Source of the DNA: DAOUAM01 sp034433305
GTDB taxonomy: Bacteria; Chloroflexota; Dehalococcoidia; Lucifugimonadales; DAOUAM01
Assembly (NCBI GenBank): GCA_034433305.1
Contig: DAOUAM010000089.1
Location: 50,673-114,672, forward strand
Direction: 5' to 3'
Length of the DNA: 64,000 nt
Part shown: piece by piece, positions 8,154 through 17,300 of the stretch
Layout: each line of letters opens with the position of its first letter
Position numbering within the stretch: the first letter of the stretch is position 1
The notes under the pieces: model-generated
Seen by the model: only the letters and a program-made list of their open reading frames with translations
Databases searched by the model: none
Told to the model about the DNA's origin: nothing
Translations under genes and position numbers: made by a program

Positions 8154-11100
8154 TTAGTCCAGTTCCACCTCCACCGCCGCGCTCTGGGGCTGGCCGGAAA
8201 TGTTGTTGTAGAAGAGCACCAGTAGCTCGCCCTCCTCCACCGTGCCGGCCACGGGCACCTCGAAGCGGTCGCCCGGCGCCACTTCCACCAGGCTGACCAC
8301 CGCCTCCAGTCCCGGCGTGACCGCGTTGAAGCGGACCGAGTCCGTAAAGTCGAAGGCCTCTGACAGCAGGTCAGTGGTGACCACGAAGTAGTCGAAGTCG
8401 GGGTTGTCCGGAGTTATGGTGGGCGCACCGGTGGCCTCGCCCAGGCTGTTCAGGTCCTCCAGCAGGATGGGGATGGTCTGCCAGGACACGTTGCGGTCGT
8501 TGGCGGTCAGGAACTCCAGCACGCCCGCGCCGGTCTCCAGCTCGAAGATGGCTGTAGCCATCCTGCCGTCGAAGTTGCCGGTGGTGAACAGGCCCAGGTC
8601 CGCGGCCACCACGTCATAGTCCGGCGTCCCGTCCTTGTCCACGTCCACCAGAACATCGGTGACCATGGGGTTGGAGGCGCTGCGGTTGCCGTGGACTGAG
8701 ACGCCGAACTCCAGTATCCTGCCCAGGTCTGGCACGTTAAAGGCGTGGGCGCCAGCGTAGCGTATGTCGAACCAGTCGTCCGGCTCCTCGGGTGCGCCGG
8801 CAGGCTCGGGTATGAGGTCTTCATTGGCATCCGTCACGCCAAGCTGGTAGATGTCGGCCAGCGTGGGCGACAGCCCGGTGTTGCGCAGCTCCACGGCGCT
8901 GTCCTTGCCCTTTGCCCTGGCGTCGGCCCTGGCAATGGGCACCACGTGGAAGGGCACGCGCAGCACATCACCGCCGGCCGTGGTCTCCGTCAGCGTGAGG
9001 AAGCCGTCGTACTCCTCGAAGGCGGACTCAGGCGAGAGCGCCTGGGCGTTTATTCGGGCAGTAAGGGTGAAGTCGCGGGACTTGCCCGCCGGTACAGTGA
9101 GAGTGCCTGGATGCTGGAAGCTGATGCTGCCCTCGTCGTCGCTGGGGAACAGGAAGGCAGTGCTGAGGTTGAACCGCTTCTGCCTGTCGGACTTGTTGGT
9201 GACGGTCAGCTTCCTGTTGAGGGTGACCTGGCCGGGCTTGTCCCGCTGGACGACGCCAAAGGCAACGCTGCCGGGCACCGCCACCGACTCGGTGTCCACG
9301 GCCACGTCAACCTGGACGCGGCCTGAACCCATGCGGGACACAGGGTACGGCTCGCCATTGGGCGAGGCGTTGGTGGTGGTGTTCATCATAAGCGCCTTGG
9401 TCTCCTCCACGCTCCAGTCGGGATGGAGCTGGCGCAGCAGGGCAGCCACGCCGGCGATGTGGGGCGACGACATGGACGTCCCGGACAGGCTGACAGCGTC
9501 AGTGCCCGTGCCGACGGCGGCTGACAGGATGCTGCCGCCCGGCGCCGTGATGTCCGGCTTCAGGGCTGAATCGTTGAATCTTGGCCCGCGAGAGGTGAAG
9601 TCCTGGAGCCTGTTGGGTATGGGCAGGACATTGTCCGGGTCCAGGGTGAAGGTGGTGCCAGCTTGCAGCGCCGCCCGGATGGCCAGGCCGTCCGCGTTGC
9701 CGACCATGACCGCCGGGATGTGGACGATGGGGTCGCCAGCGCCGGCGAAAGGCCCGCCGCCGGGCACGTTGTTGTAGATGACCGCCGCGACGGCGCCGGC
9801 CTGCTCCACGTTCTGGACCTTCTCATCGAAGCGGCAGACGCCACGGGTGATGAGGGGTACCTGCCCAGCCAGCGACCCGGGAGGGAAGGGGTTCGGGCCG
9901 CCGGGGCCGCCCTGGTCGCACGCCAGACCGACAAAGGTGGCTGGCCCGCTCACGGTGCCAACGGTGCTGAGGGGTGGCGTGAAGGAGAGCTCTACAGACT
10001 CGTAGGACCCGTCGGCACCGCTGGAGCCGGAGACCTCCAGTAGCTGCACCAGCACGCCCGGGTCGTTGCCTGCGGCGACGCTGATGGCCTTGCTGGCCGC
10101 AGCCGGGGAGCCGGTGATGTAGGGTATGTCGCCCGAGTTGCCCGCCGAGGCCACCACGATGACGCCCAGGTCCACGGCGGCGTTGGCGGCCACGGCGTCA
10201 GGCTCCGTGTCCCGCCCGAACTCCGATCCCAGGGACATGTTAATGACATCAACCGCGTCCGAGGTATCGCCGTCACCGTTGGGGTCAACGGCGACCTCGA
10301 TGGCTGCCACGACGATGGCATTGGTGGTGGAGGCGTTGCCATCGCCGAAGGCGTCGCTGAATACCTTGATGGCGAAAAGGGCCGCACCTGGCGCGACGCC
10401 CACAGGCACGTCGCCAGCGCCAATGCCGGCGGCGATGCCCGCCACGTGGGTGCCGTGGCCGTTGGTGTCCAGGGGATCGTCGTCAGGCGTGGGCACATCG
10501 GTGCAGGTGGGCAGGGCTGTGGGGTCAGGGCAGCGGGCATCGAAGAACTCGCCCACCAGGTCCACGCCGCCTGTGACCTTGGCGGTGGGGAACGTCCCCG
10601 GCTCCACCACCAGCGGGTCGTTGTCAGCGTAGTCGTCGGGGTCGCCGCTGCCGCCCAGCGCCGCGTGGGTATAGTCAATGCCCGTGTCTATCACCCCGAT
10701 GGTGATGCCAGTGCCGTCAACGCCCAGTTCTTCGTGGGTCTGGCCGCCGAAGATAAAGGACACGCTATTGTCCAGGTGCAGGGCCACCAGCCTCACGGGA
10801 TAGACGGCCTTGACGCCTGGCAGGGCCTCTATCTCCGCCAGCCTGGAAGCATCGGCCCGCACCGACAGACCGTTGAAGGCCTTCTGGTAGTTGTGGGTGA
10901 CTTTCGCGCCCAGGCGCTCCAGCCTGCCCCTGACGTCTTCCTGTTTGCCCTTGAGGGCGCGGACGTACTCCTTCTGCTGGGCACTGTCCAGGTCAGGCAG
11001 GCCACGGCCACGCCTGGAGACGCGCTCAGCGGCCAGCGAGTTGTCCTGTAGCTCCACGATGACTTCCACCGACTCACGGCCCACGGCGCTGGCCGGGCGT

Positions 11101-11252
11101 CGCAGGCCATCAGGCCCGAGGCCGTCCGGCGCCACGGCCCGCTCCAGGGTGCGCGTCGGCGCAGGCCCCTGGGCGACCGCCGTCGTCGCGCCATCGAAAA
11201 GCAACACGGCCAGCAATGTAGCCAGCAGTCCCAACAGAGCCATGGTCTTCAT
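8154..11252 (-). CDS. Secreted subtilisin-like serine protease (S8) with I9 propeptide and PA insert
   Basis: The protein is 1032 residues long and begins with a signal peptide (hydrophobic residues 5-20, cleavage near 'AVAQG'). An inhibitor I9-type propeptide follows at about 60-155. The S8 catalytic domain has Asp189 ('GVIDTGIDYTH'), His266 ('GHGTHVAG') and Ser near 593 ('LSGTSMSSPH'), with the oxyanion Asn in 'ASAGNSGD'. A protease-associated domain is inserted around 420-530. Beta-rich C-terminal domains complete the protein. This is the layout of Vpr/C5a-type extracellular proteases. The start is ATG 11252, with AGGAG 8 bases upstream; the in-frame GTG at 11258 is too close to that site. 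No cell-wall anchor is seen, so it is probably released. It is divergent from the next gene. Confidence 0.9.
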   Translation of the reverse strand: MKTMALLGLLATLLAVLLFDGATTAVAQGPAPTRTLERAVAPDGLGPDGLRRPASAVGRESVEVIVELQDNSLAAERVSRRGRGLPDLDSAQQKEYVRALKGKQEDVRGRLERLGAKVTHNYQKAFNGLSVRADASRLAEIEALPGVKAVYPVRLVALHLDNSVSFIFGGQTHEELGVDGTGITIGVIDTGIDYTHAALGGSGDPDDYADNDPLVVEPGTFPTAKVTGGVDLVGEFFDARCPDPTALPTCTDVPTPDDDPLDTNGHGTHVAGIAAGIGAGDVPVGVAPGAALFAIKVFSDAFGDGNASTTNAIVVAAIEVAVDPNGDGDTSDAVDVINMSLGSEFGRDTEPDAVAANAAVDLGVIVVASAGNSGDIPYITGSPAAASKAISVAAGNDPGVLVQLLEVSGSSGADGSYESVELSFTPPLSTVGTVSGPATFVGLACDQGGPGGPNPFPPGSLAGQVPLITRGVCRFDEKVQNVEQAGAVAAVIYNNVPGGGPFAGAGDPIVHIPAVMVGNADGLAIRAALQAGTTFTLDPDNVLPIPNRLQDFTSRGPRFNDSALKPDITAPGGSILSAAVGTGTDAVSLSGTSMSSPHIAGVAALLRQLHPDWSVEETKALMMNTTTNASPNGEPYPVSRMGSGRVQVDVAVDTESVAVPGSVAFGVVQRDKPGQVTLNRKLTVTNKSDRQKRFNLSTAFLFPSDDEGSISFQHPGTLTVPAGKSRDFTLTARINAQALSPESAFEEYDGFLTLTETTAGGDVLRVPFHVVPIARADARAKGKDSAVELRNTGLSPTLADIYQLGVTDANEDLIPEPAGAPEEPDDWFDIRYAGAHAFNVPDLGRILEFGVSVHGNRSASNPMVTDVLVDVDKDGTPDYDVVAADLGLFTTGNFDGRMATAIFELETGAGVLEFLTANDRNVSWQTIPILLEDLNSLGEATGAPTITPDNPDFDYFVVTTDLLSEAFDFTDSVRFNAVTPGLEAVVSLVEVAPGDRFEVPVAGTVEEGELLVLFYNNISGQPQSAAVEVELD

Positions 11253-11258
11253 AGTCAC

Positions 11259-11556
11259 GTCTCCTGTGAAATGGCATTCTCGCCCGGAGTGCCACTGCCG
11301 GGCGCAGGCTGATGGGGCCTGACATGACCTGCTAGTCCAGAATGACTAGTGCAATTGTGCTAGTTTTAGTTTGGCAAATATAACAGGATGCCTGAACAGG
11401 GTCAAGGACTTGTGACGCCACACCATCTTCCCGGCGTGGTCGCTGGGGGATGAGCGCCTGCGCCGGCCCGGGCATGGGCCACGTGGGTGCCATATTCAAA
11501 GCGTCCGCCGGACTCTGCTATGCTGGAGCCATAGCTGTGATGGGAGGAGAAGTCCC
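11259..11556. other. Divergent intergenic region between two secreted peptidases
   Basis: These 298 bases have no coding support. They contain an AT-rich patch (11340-11395) with the imperfect palindrome listed separately, and the ribosome site of the lipoprotein gene at 11542-11549. Confidence 0.5.
11345..11364. promoter_or_regulatory. 20-base imperfect palindrome, candidate operator
   Basis: ACTAGTGCAATTGTGCTAGT matches its own reverse complement at 16 of 20 positions. It sits about 93 bases upstream of the subtilase start in the shared divergent region. Binding by a dimeric regulator is inferred. Confidence 0.35.
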
Positions 11557-13584
11557 TTGCGTGCTTGGAGACCAACGGTCTGTCTCGCGGTGCTGCTGAT
11601 GGTGTTGCTGCTGGCTGCATGCTCCAGGCCATCGCCAGGGCTGACCACGCCGACGCCCGCGCCCACGGCGACGGAAGCCATCGCCGCGCCGACGCAAACG
11701 CCAGCGCCGCCGACGCCGCAGGCGCAGCCTACCGCGACTGCCGCCGTGCCCACCGCCACGGCCACGCCCGTGCCCACTCCCACCCCTGTGCCGACGCCGG
11801 CCCGCCCCGGAGGAGTGTCCCAGGTCACCGAGGCCGTCGTGCCTGAGCCGCCCGAGCGCGACCCCTTCGACCTGGCCCTCAGGCTTCGGCCCGGCCTGGC
11901 AGGCACACTGTCCCGGACTGTTAACCCGACGCCTGTAGCCTACCAGGAAGGCCACAGGGAGACCTTCTGGGTCTCGGACCTGGTGGAGGGCGGCGCCTAC
12001 ACCATACAGGCCACGCTCAGGCTGGTCAGCGAGCATGCCTACTGGTACGTGGACGATAACCTGGAGCTCTCCGCTGAGGACCTGCGCAGGGCCGCCGATG
12101 CCTTCGAGGGCCAGATACACCCGCGCATCACCAGCGCCGTGGGCGACATCTGGGACCCGGGCGTGGACAATGACCCGCACCTTACCATACTGCACACCTC
12201 CATCAAGGCCGCCGACGGCTACTTCGGCTCCCAGGACGAGTACCCCAGGGAGGTACACCCTCACAGCAACCAGCGGGAGATCATCTACATGGACGGCAGA
12301 AGGCTGAGGCCAGGCAGCCCGTCCTACCTGGGGGTGCTGGCCCACGAGTTCCAGCACGCAGTCCACTGGAACCTGGACTCCGGCGAGGACTCCTGGATCA
12401 ACGAGGGCATGTCCGAGGTCGTCAAGGAGATGGCAGGGTACCGTGGCTCCTTCATTAATGCCTACCTGCAAAACACCGATATCCAGCTCAACTTCTGGCC
12501 CGATGACCTGAGGAACAGCCCTGCCCACTACGGGGCCGCGACACTCTTCCTCTCCTATGTCGTCCAGCACTACGGTGGCTTTGACAACCTGAAGTACCTT
12601 GTCCAGGAGCAGGGCGATGGCATCAACGGGGTCAACTCCTACCTGGCGCGCTACGGCAAGACCTTCCGCGAGGTCTTCGAGGACTGGGTAGTGGCCAACT
12701 ACCTGGACGAGCCGCAAGGCCCCTACGGCTACCCGGACAGGGACGTGCGGGTGCTGGACCAGGAGATGCTCTTCGTCTACGGCGAGAAGACGGGCACGGT
12801 CCCTCAGTTCGCGGCACGCTACGTCAACCTGCGGCCCGGCCAGGGCGATGTCCTGGTCCGCTTCCAGGGCGGCCAGGAGGTCTCCCGGTTCGGGACGCGG
12901 TGCCACAGCGGCCAGCACTGCTGGTGGAGCAACCTGGGCGACTCCATAGACTCCAGGCTGACGCGGGAGTTCGACCTTTCGGGACTGGACAGGGCGACCC
13001 TGGAGTTCTGGACGTGGTTCCAGATCGAGGAGGACTGGGACTACGCCTACGTGGTGGTATCCACCGACGGCGGCGACACCTGGCAGACGCTGCCTGGCAC
13101 TCGCACCACGTCCGAAAACCCCATCGGGAATAACTTCGGCTACGGCTACACCGGCAACTCCGCCGACTGGGTGCGGGAGACCGTGGACCTGTCGCCCTTC
13201 GCCGGCAAGAAGGTGCTGGTGCGCTTCGAGTACGTCACCGACGACGCCGTGTCCCTGGACGGCTTCGTGGTGGACGACATCGCCATCCCGGAGCTGGGCT
13301 TCTTCGACGACGCCGAGGAGGACCAGGGGTGGCAGGCCGAGGGCTTCCTGCGCACCGACAACAGGCTGGCCCAGGCCTACGCTGTCCAGGTCATAGAGCA
13401 GGCCGCCGATGGCAGCGCCCAGGTGCGCGACATGCCCCTGGACAGCCAGAACCAGGGCAGCATGGTCATCGAGGGCCTTGGCACCAGGGTAGAGACCGCC
13501 GTGGTGGTCATATCGCCGGTCACGCCGGGCACATTCCAGCCCGCCCCCTACACCCTGGCCATCAGCCCGGCACCGGGGCCATGA
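11557..13584 (+). CDS. Lipoprotein zinc metallopeptidase (HExxH...E) with C-terminal beta domain
   Basis: The 675-residue protein starts with a lipoprotein signal ('LLLAACS', lipid-modified Cys near residue 22). A long Pro/Thr/Ala linker (about 28-85) spans the envelope. A zincin domain follows with 'HEFQH' at about 263-267 and 'WINEGMSE' about 20 residues later, supplying the third ligand, as in hyicolysin-like (M30) gluzincins. The C-terminal part (about 445-600) resembles the immune-inhibitor-A/MAM-like beta sandwich. TTG 11557 is the start: GGGAGGAG lies 8 bases upstream and the signal peptide begins right there. The predicted role is surface-tethered degradation of proteins, complementing the divergent subtilase. 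M30 assignment is tentative; the zincin fold is well supported. Confidence 0.82.
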   Translation: MRAWRPTVCLAVLLMVLLLAACSRPSPGLTTPTPAPTATEAIAAPTQTPAPPTPQAQPTATAAVPTATATPVPTPTPVPTPARPGGVSQVTEAVVPEPPERDPFDLALRLRPGLAGTLSRTVNPTPVAYQEGHRETFWVSDLVEGGAYTIQATLRLVSEHAYWYVDDNLELSAEDLRRAADAFEGQIHPRITSAVGDIWDPGVDNDPHLTILHTSIKAADGYFGSQDEYPREVHPHSNQREIIYMDGRRLRPGSPSYLGVLAHEFQHAVHWNLDSGEDSWINEGMSEVVKEMAGYRGSFINAYLQNTDIQLNFWPDDLRNSPAHYGAATLFLSYVVQHYGGFDNLKYLVQEQGDGINGVNSYLARYGKTFREVFEDWVVANYLDEPQGPYGYPDRDVRVLDQEMLFVYGEKTGTVPQFAARYVNLRPGQGDVLVRFQGGQEVSRFGTRCHSGQHCWWSNLGDSIDSRLTREFDLSGLDRATLEFWTWFQIEEDWDYAYVVVSTDGGDTWQTLPGTRTTSENPIGNNFGYGYTGNSADWVRETVDLSPFAGKKVLVRFEYVTDDAVSLDGFVVDDIAIPELGFFDDAEEDQGWQAEGFLRTDNRLAQAYAVQVIEQAADGSAQVRDMPLDSQNQGSMVIEGLGTRVETAVVVISPVTPGTFQPAPYTLAISPAPGP

Positions 13585-13597
13585 CGAGGCGCTGGCG

Positions 13598-14212
13598 ATG
13601 GCCCTGTGGGATATACTGTTAGCAGTAGTGCCCCTGATTGTGTTCCACGGACTGGTCATGTGGCTGTCCGTGGGGACACTGCCTGCCCGGCTCTTCGCCA
13701 GTGGCTATCTGCGCCTTGTCCTGTTCCTGCTTGCTCTGCTGAGCGGAGTCATCTTCTTTGCTGGCCTGTACGGCGTCCTGGCCCTCTACGGCATATGGCT
13801 GGGTATGGCCCTCGGGCACATCAGGGCCAGGTGGTTTGGCAGGGCTTCCAGGACGACTGTGCTCGTGGGGATGGCCGTAGCCATGCTGCTCCTGGCGGGC
13901 GCGTCCCTGTGGTTCTGGAGCTACTACGGCTACGAGGGGGCCATCAGGGCCTCGCACCCTGAAGGATTTGAGGAGTTCATGGCGCATGCCCGGACAGTCG
14001 GGAGGCTTGTCTACCTGCTACCGGCCATGGCGGGCCTGCTGGCCTCGGTGGTTACTGCCCTGTACCTGAGGGCGCACCTTGCCCACAGCCTTGCCTTCAC
14101 CGTCGGCGCCCTTCTGGCGCTGGTTGCTTCGCCGCTACTGGTATGGTTTGATTTCGGGACTTCCTGCCGGGTAGGCGAGGCCACCTTCATGACCTGGAGC
14201 ACCTTCTGCTGA
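13598..14212 (+). CDS. Predicted multi-pass membrane protein, unknown function
   Basis: The 204-residue protein has about six hydrophobic stretches (residues 5-25, 36-70, 85-108, 135-155, 160-185) and few charged residues. I recognise no catalytic motif. It starts 13 bases after the lipoprotein peptidase and is probably cotranscribed with it. A small Cys-containing tail (last 25 residues) faces one side of the membrane. Function is unassigned. Confidence 0.6.
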   Translation: MALWDILLAVVPLIVFHGLVMWLSVGTLPARLFASGYLRLVLFLLALLSGVIFFAGLYGVLALYGIWLGMALGHIRARWFGRASRTTVLVGMAVAMLLLAGASLWFWSYYGYEGAIRASHPEGFEEFMAHARTVGRLVYLLPAMAGLLASVVTALYLRAHLAHSLAFTVGALLALVASPLLVWFDFGTSCRVGEATFMTWSTFC

Positions 14213-14227
14213 GGGATTGCCCTCAGC
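14208..14227. terminator. Hairpin between convergent genes
   Basis: GCTGAGGG and CCCTCAGC form a perfect 8-base stem with loop ATTG. It overlaps the stop of the membrane protein and precedes the end of the opposing hotdog gene. Confidence 0.5.
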
Positions 14228-14230
14228 CGG

Positions 14231-14671
14231 TCAGGCGCGGCGCGAGGGCAGGGATACCGTCGCCTGGCCTATGACCAGCCTGGCGCCCTGGGCGTCCTGG
14301 ATGAAGACGTCGCAGTAAAGCAGGTGCTCGCCGCCCATCACAGCCTTGTCGGTGACCAGGCCCGTGAGCAGCAGCGGCGTGTTGTGCAGCACCACCTGGC
14401 GGAAGACCACGTCCAGCTTCCTGAGCCTCGCCGAAGGCGACCAGGAGGTGATTAGCTGGGACAGCAGCGCCATGTTGATGGCCCCAGGCACCATGGGGCC
14501 GGGCAGGCCCTCGCGCCGGGCGGCCTCGGCGTCCACGAAGCGGGCGTCGTTGCGCTCCCGCCTCCAGATGCCCAGGAACTCCCGCACCTGCTCCGTGGTG
14601 ACAGTCCGCTCCAGGGGGCCGATGCTGTCCCCTACCTCCACGTCCTCGAAGTAGACCTCGCCCTCAGCCAT
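14231..14671 (-). CDS. MaoC-like hotdog-fold protein (hydratase/thioesterase type)
   Basis: The 146-residue protein opens with the typical MaoC-like 'YFEDVEVGDSIGPLERTVT' and has the shape of an R-specific enoyl-CoA hydratase or FAS1-type dehydratase half. The usual catalytic Asp/His pair is not evident in canonical form ('GLPGPMVPGAINMALLSQL' replaces the D-x4-H hydratase motif), so the active site may come from the partner subunit. Its start overlaps the end of the upstream hotdog gene by 8 bases. The pair probably forms a heterodimer acting on acyl-CoA substrates. Confidence 0.72.
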   Translation of the reverse strand: MAEGEVYFEDVEVGDSIGPLERTVTTEQVREFLGIWRRERNDARFVDAEAARREGLPGPMVPGAINMALLSQLITSWSPSARLRKLDVVFRQVVLHNTPLLLTGLVTDKAVMGGEHLLYCDVFIQDAQGARLVIGQATVSLPSRRA

Positions 14672-15137
14672 TGGCCCTGCCCGCGTGCCTCCTGACGTAA
14701 GACTCCTGTACCAGCGCCACGGCCTCGCCGCGCTGGTTGGTGAAGCTCGTCTCCCACACGATGAATACCATCTTGCCCGAGCGCCCGGTCTTGGCGTACA
14801 CGTCCTTGAGCCTGGTCTTCACCACCAGCGTGTCGCCGGGCCGCACTGGGGCCAGGCACTGGATGGACTGGCCTGCGAACAGGCTGGCGTTGCCAAACTC
14901 CAGCTTGATGTCAGGGCGGGTGCTGGCCGAGGTCAGGACGTTGCAGAAGGTGGGCGGCGCCACCAGCCCTCCGTAAGGGCCTAGCTTCGCCTTCCCCTCG
15001 TCGGTGAAGAGGGGATTGCTCTCGCCGGTGCAGCTGGCAAAGCTCAGCAGCATCTCCCTGGTGACGTGGAAAGTGCCGACGTGGTGCTCCACGCCTAGGA
15101 GGCTGCGGTCGAACTGGACTTCGTTATCTGCTGGCAT
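14664..15137 (-). CDS. FAS1-like/MaoC N-terminal-type hotdog dehydratase
   Basis: The 157-residue protein resembles the N-terminal hotdog half of two-domain dehydratases. It has 'HVTREMLLSFASCTGESNP', then 'YGGLVAPPTFCNVL', then 'SIQCLAPVRPGDTLVVKT', which together form a substrate tunnel and dimer surface. It is the first gene of an overlapping pair. In related systems (HadAB-like) such pairs hydrate or dehydrate 3-hydroxyacyl thioesters. The acyl-CoA ligase, SDR and crotonases in this window suggest a fatty-acid-like or aromatic degradation context. The exact substrate cannot be told. Confidence 0.75.
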   Translation of the reverse strand: MPADNEVQFDRSLLGVEHHVGTFHVTREMLLSFASCTGESNPLFTDEGKAKLGPYGGLVAPPTFCNVLTSASTRPDIKLEFGNASLFAGQSIQCLAPVRPGDTLVVKTRLKDVYAKTGRSGKMVFIVWETSFTNQRGEAVALVQESYVRRHAGRANG

Positions 15138-15155
15138 ATGCCTGGCCGGTGCTGG

Positions 15156-15812
15156 CTACGCCGGAAGGGCGGCCGTCTGCTCAAGGCGCAGGGCGCGAAA
15201 GCGGCCGGCCCTGAGCTCTCGCACCAGGTCCTCCTCGGTGGCGATATTGCCCTGGAACTCGGTGAGACAGGTGGCGATGGCGCTGGGCAGGTGGGCGTCG
15301 CTGCCGCCGGTGCCGAGGAAGCCGTACTTCTGGGCCAGCTCCTCGGCCCGCTTCTGCTCCGCCGGCCGGTTGCCTCCGTTCAGAAGCTCCACTATCCTGA
15401 TGGCCCCCAGGTCGGCCCGGCCCTCCAGGTACTCGCACAGGCCGATGCCGAAGCGCCCCGGGTGGGCCGGTATGGCGATGGCCCCGTGCTCCTCGGCGAC
15501 GCTCATCAGCCTCACCGCGTCCATGCCCACGTGGCCCAGGTCAATGTGCCTGGTCATCTCCGGCGTGATGCCGTACACCAGGAAGTGGCCGCAGTCGGTG
15601 TCCACCTCGGAGCCTTTGAGGATGACCAGCCCGTGTTCCCGGGCAATGGCCGAGTAGTCCCTGTCCAGGTCGGACTTACGGTGCTCTGTGAGCACGAAGC
15701 CGTCAACCCGGTAGCCCTTGCGCCGCAGCACGCCGGTCCACCTGGCGTACTGCTCCACCGTGGCCCGGGAGTCGTCGGAAGATACCGAGTGGGCGTGCAG
15801 GTCCAGCAGCAT
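15156..15812 (-). CDS. PHP-domain phosphoesterase
   Basis: The PHP metal site is readable: 'DLHAHS' at residues 4-9, 'LTEH' near 41-44, 'GSEVDT' near 67-72, 'IPAHPG' near 115 and 'GGSDAH' near 170, all supplying His/Asp/Glu ligands for a trinuclear site. At 218 residues it is a stand-alone PHP protein, not a polymerase. Such proteins hydrolyse phosphomonoesters or nucleotides; the substrate is unknown. It lies 18 bases upstream of the hotdog pair on the same strand. Confidence 0.85.
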   Translation of the reverse strand: MLLDLHAHSVSSDDSRATVEQYARWTGVLRRKGYRVDGFVLTEHRKSDLDRDYSAIAREHGLVILKGSEVDTDCGHFLVYGITPEMTRHIDLGHVGMDAVRLMSVAEEHGAIAIPAHPGRFGIGLCEYLEGRADLGAIRIVELLNGGNRPAEQKRAEELAQKYGFLGTGGSDAHLPSAIATCLTEFQGNIATEEDLVRELRAGRFRALRLEQTAALPA

Positions 15813-15913
15813 CAGCCTGAATGGTAGGGCAGGCCTGGAGTGGCGTCAAGGCTTGCCGCCGCCACTGGCGCGTGCTAGCCTATGGCCGGCAATCAAGATG
15901 GAGGGCTTGCAGC

Positions 15914-16690
15914 ATGGACCTGGGCATCAAGGGCAAGGTGGCGCTGGTAACGGGAGGCAGCCGGGGCCTGGGGCGACAGGCGGCGTTGTCCCTGGCCGCC
16001 GAAGGGGCCAACGTGGCTATCTGCGGGCGCACCCGCGAGACCCTGGACGGCGCGGTGAAGGAGATCGAGGGCCGCGGCGTCAAGGCCATAAGCGTTGTGG
16101 CCGACGTGTCCGACGTGGCCGGCCTGGAGGCGTTGCACCAGCAGGTGGTCAGCGGCCTCGGCCCGGTGGACATCCTGGTGAACAACGTGGGCGGCAGCCG
16201 CGCCAGGGCCGACATCCTGGGCACCTCCCTGGAGGACTTCAAGGGCACCTTCGACCTGAACCTCTTCGGCAGCTTCCAGCTTATGAAGCTGGTCATTCCC
16301 CACATGCGCCAGCAGAAGTGGGGGCGCATCATCAATATCGCTTCCATCTGGGGCAGGGAGCACGGCGGCAACATAAGCTACATGGCGGCCAAGGCGGCGC
16401 TCATCGCCGCCACCAAGCACGCGGCCCTGTCGCTGGCCGGCGACGGCATACTGGTCAACAGCATCGCGCCTGGCTCCATCGCCCACCCGGGCGGGTCATG
16501 GGAGCGGTTCCAGCAGCAGAACCCGCCGGAGGTGGTACAGGACTTCATCAAGCACAACCTGCCCATGGGGCGCTTCGGCTGGCCCGAGCCTGTGGGCGAC
16601 CTGGTGGCCTTCCTGGCCTCGCAGCGCGCCAGCCTCATCACGGGCGCCTGCATCAACATTGACGGCGGCCAGAGCAAGTCGCTGATCTAG
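15914..16690 (+). CDS. Short-chain dehydrogenase/reductase
   Basis: The protein is a 258-residue classical SDR. The NAD(P) motif is 'TGGSRGLG' (residues 12-19), and 'NNVGGS' lies in the next strand. Catalytic Ser in 'NIASIWG', Tyr-x3-Lys in 'SYMAAKAA' and Asn in 'FDLNLFGS' are all present. The C-terminus has 'TGACINIDGGQ', the common SDR ending. An Arg follows the glycine motif and 'CGRTRE' follows beta-2, which suggests NADP preference. ATG 15914 is chosen because the family N-terminus starts there with a GGAGGG upstream; upstream in-frame codons look non-coding. It is a likely oxidoreductase of hydroxyacyl or ketone substrates. Confidence 0.92.
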   Translation: MDLGIKGKVALVTGGSRGLGRQAALSLAAEGANVAICGRTRETLDGAVKEIEGRGVKAISVVADVSDVAGLEALHQQVVSGLGPVDILVNNVGGSRARADILGTSLEDFKGTFDLNLFGSFQLMKLVIPHMRQQKWGRIINIASIWGREHGGNISYMAAKAALIAATKHAALSLAGDGILVNSIAPGSIAHPGGSWERFQQQNPPEVVQDFIKHNLPMGRFGWPEPVGDLVAFLASQRASLITGACINIDGGQSKSLI

Positions 16691-16718
16691 TGCTGTGTTG
16701 ACGCTGTACTGGGGTGCC

Positions 16719-17246
16719 ATGCGGGACAGAGTTGAAATCGTTGAAGGCGACATCACCAGACAGGGGGTGGACGCCATAGTCAACGCCGCCAACACCTCCC
16801 TCCTGGGCGGCGGAGGCGTGGACGGCGCCATCCACCGGGCGGCAGGCCCCGAGCTACTGGAGGAGTGCCGCAAGCTGGGCGGCTGCCCCACGGGCGAAGC
16901 TAAGCTCACCAGGGGCTACCGGCTGCCGGCGCGGTGGGTCATCCACACCGTCGGCCCGGTCTGGCGCGGCGGAGGCCACGGCGAGGACGCGTTGCTGGCA
17001 AGCTGCTACCGGCGCTCCCTGGAGCTGGCCGCGCGGCACGGCATCCGCACCATGGCCTTTCCGGCCATCAGTACGGGCGCCTACGGCTTCCCTCTGGAGC
17101 GGGCCACGCGCATCGCCGTGGTGGAGACGCTGGGCTTCCTGAAGGAAAACGAGTCCATCCAGAAGGTGCTGTTCGTCTGCTTCGGGCGGGCGGCCTACGC
17201 CACCTACACCCGCACCCTACAGGAACACCTGGCGTTGGGCCAGTAG
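16719..17246 (+). CDS. Macro-domain protein (ADP-ribose binding/hydrolysing)
   Basis: The protein is about 175 residues long and consists of a single macro domain of the YmdB/MacroD type. It shows 'GDITRQGVDAIVNAAN' (the D-I-T segment and Asn pair contacting ADP-ribose), the 'GGGGVDGAIHRAAG' loop, and 'ISTGAYGFP' around the distal ribose. These are the features of enzymes that deacetylate O-acetyl-ADP-ribose or remove ADP-ribose from proteins. ATG 16719 fits family N-termini; GTG at 16695 is an alternative start adding eight residues. A sirtuin, which makes O-acetyl-ADP-ribose, is encoded at 48193. It directly follows the SDR gene. Confidence 0.93.
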   Translation: MRDRVEIVEGDITRQGVDAIVNAANTSLLGGGGVDGAIHRAAGPELLEECRKLGGCPTGEAKLTRGYRLPARWVIHTVGPVWRGGGHGEDALLASCYRRSLELAARHGIRTMAFPAISTGAYGFPLERATRIAVVETLGFLKENESIQKVLFVCFGRAAYATYTRTLQEHLALGQ

Positions 17247-17300
17247 CCTGTGCAGCCCACGGCGACGCGACCTCACCAGGGGGATGAGGTCCCCGCCTGC

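Noticed and set aside
11518..13659. Long open frame of 713 codons on the minus strand
   Set aside because: It lies fully antisense to the lipoprotein peptidase, which has a signal peptide, HExxH motif and ribosome site. High GC at third positions opens antisense frames.
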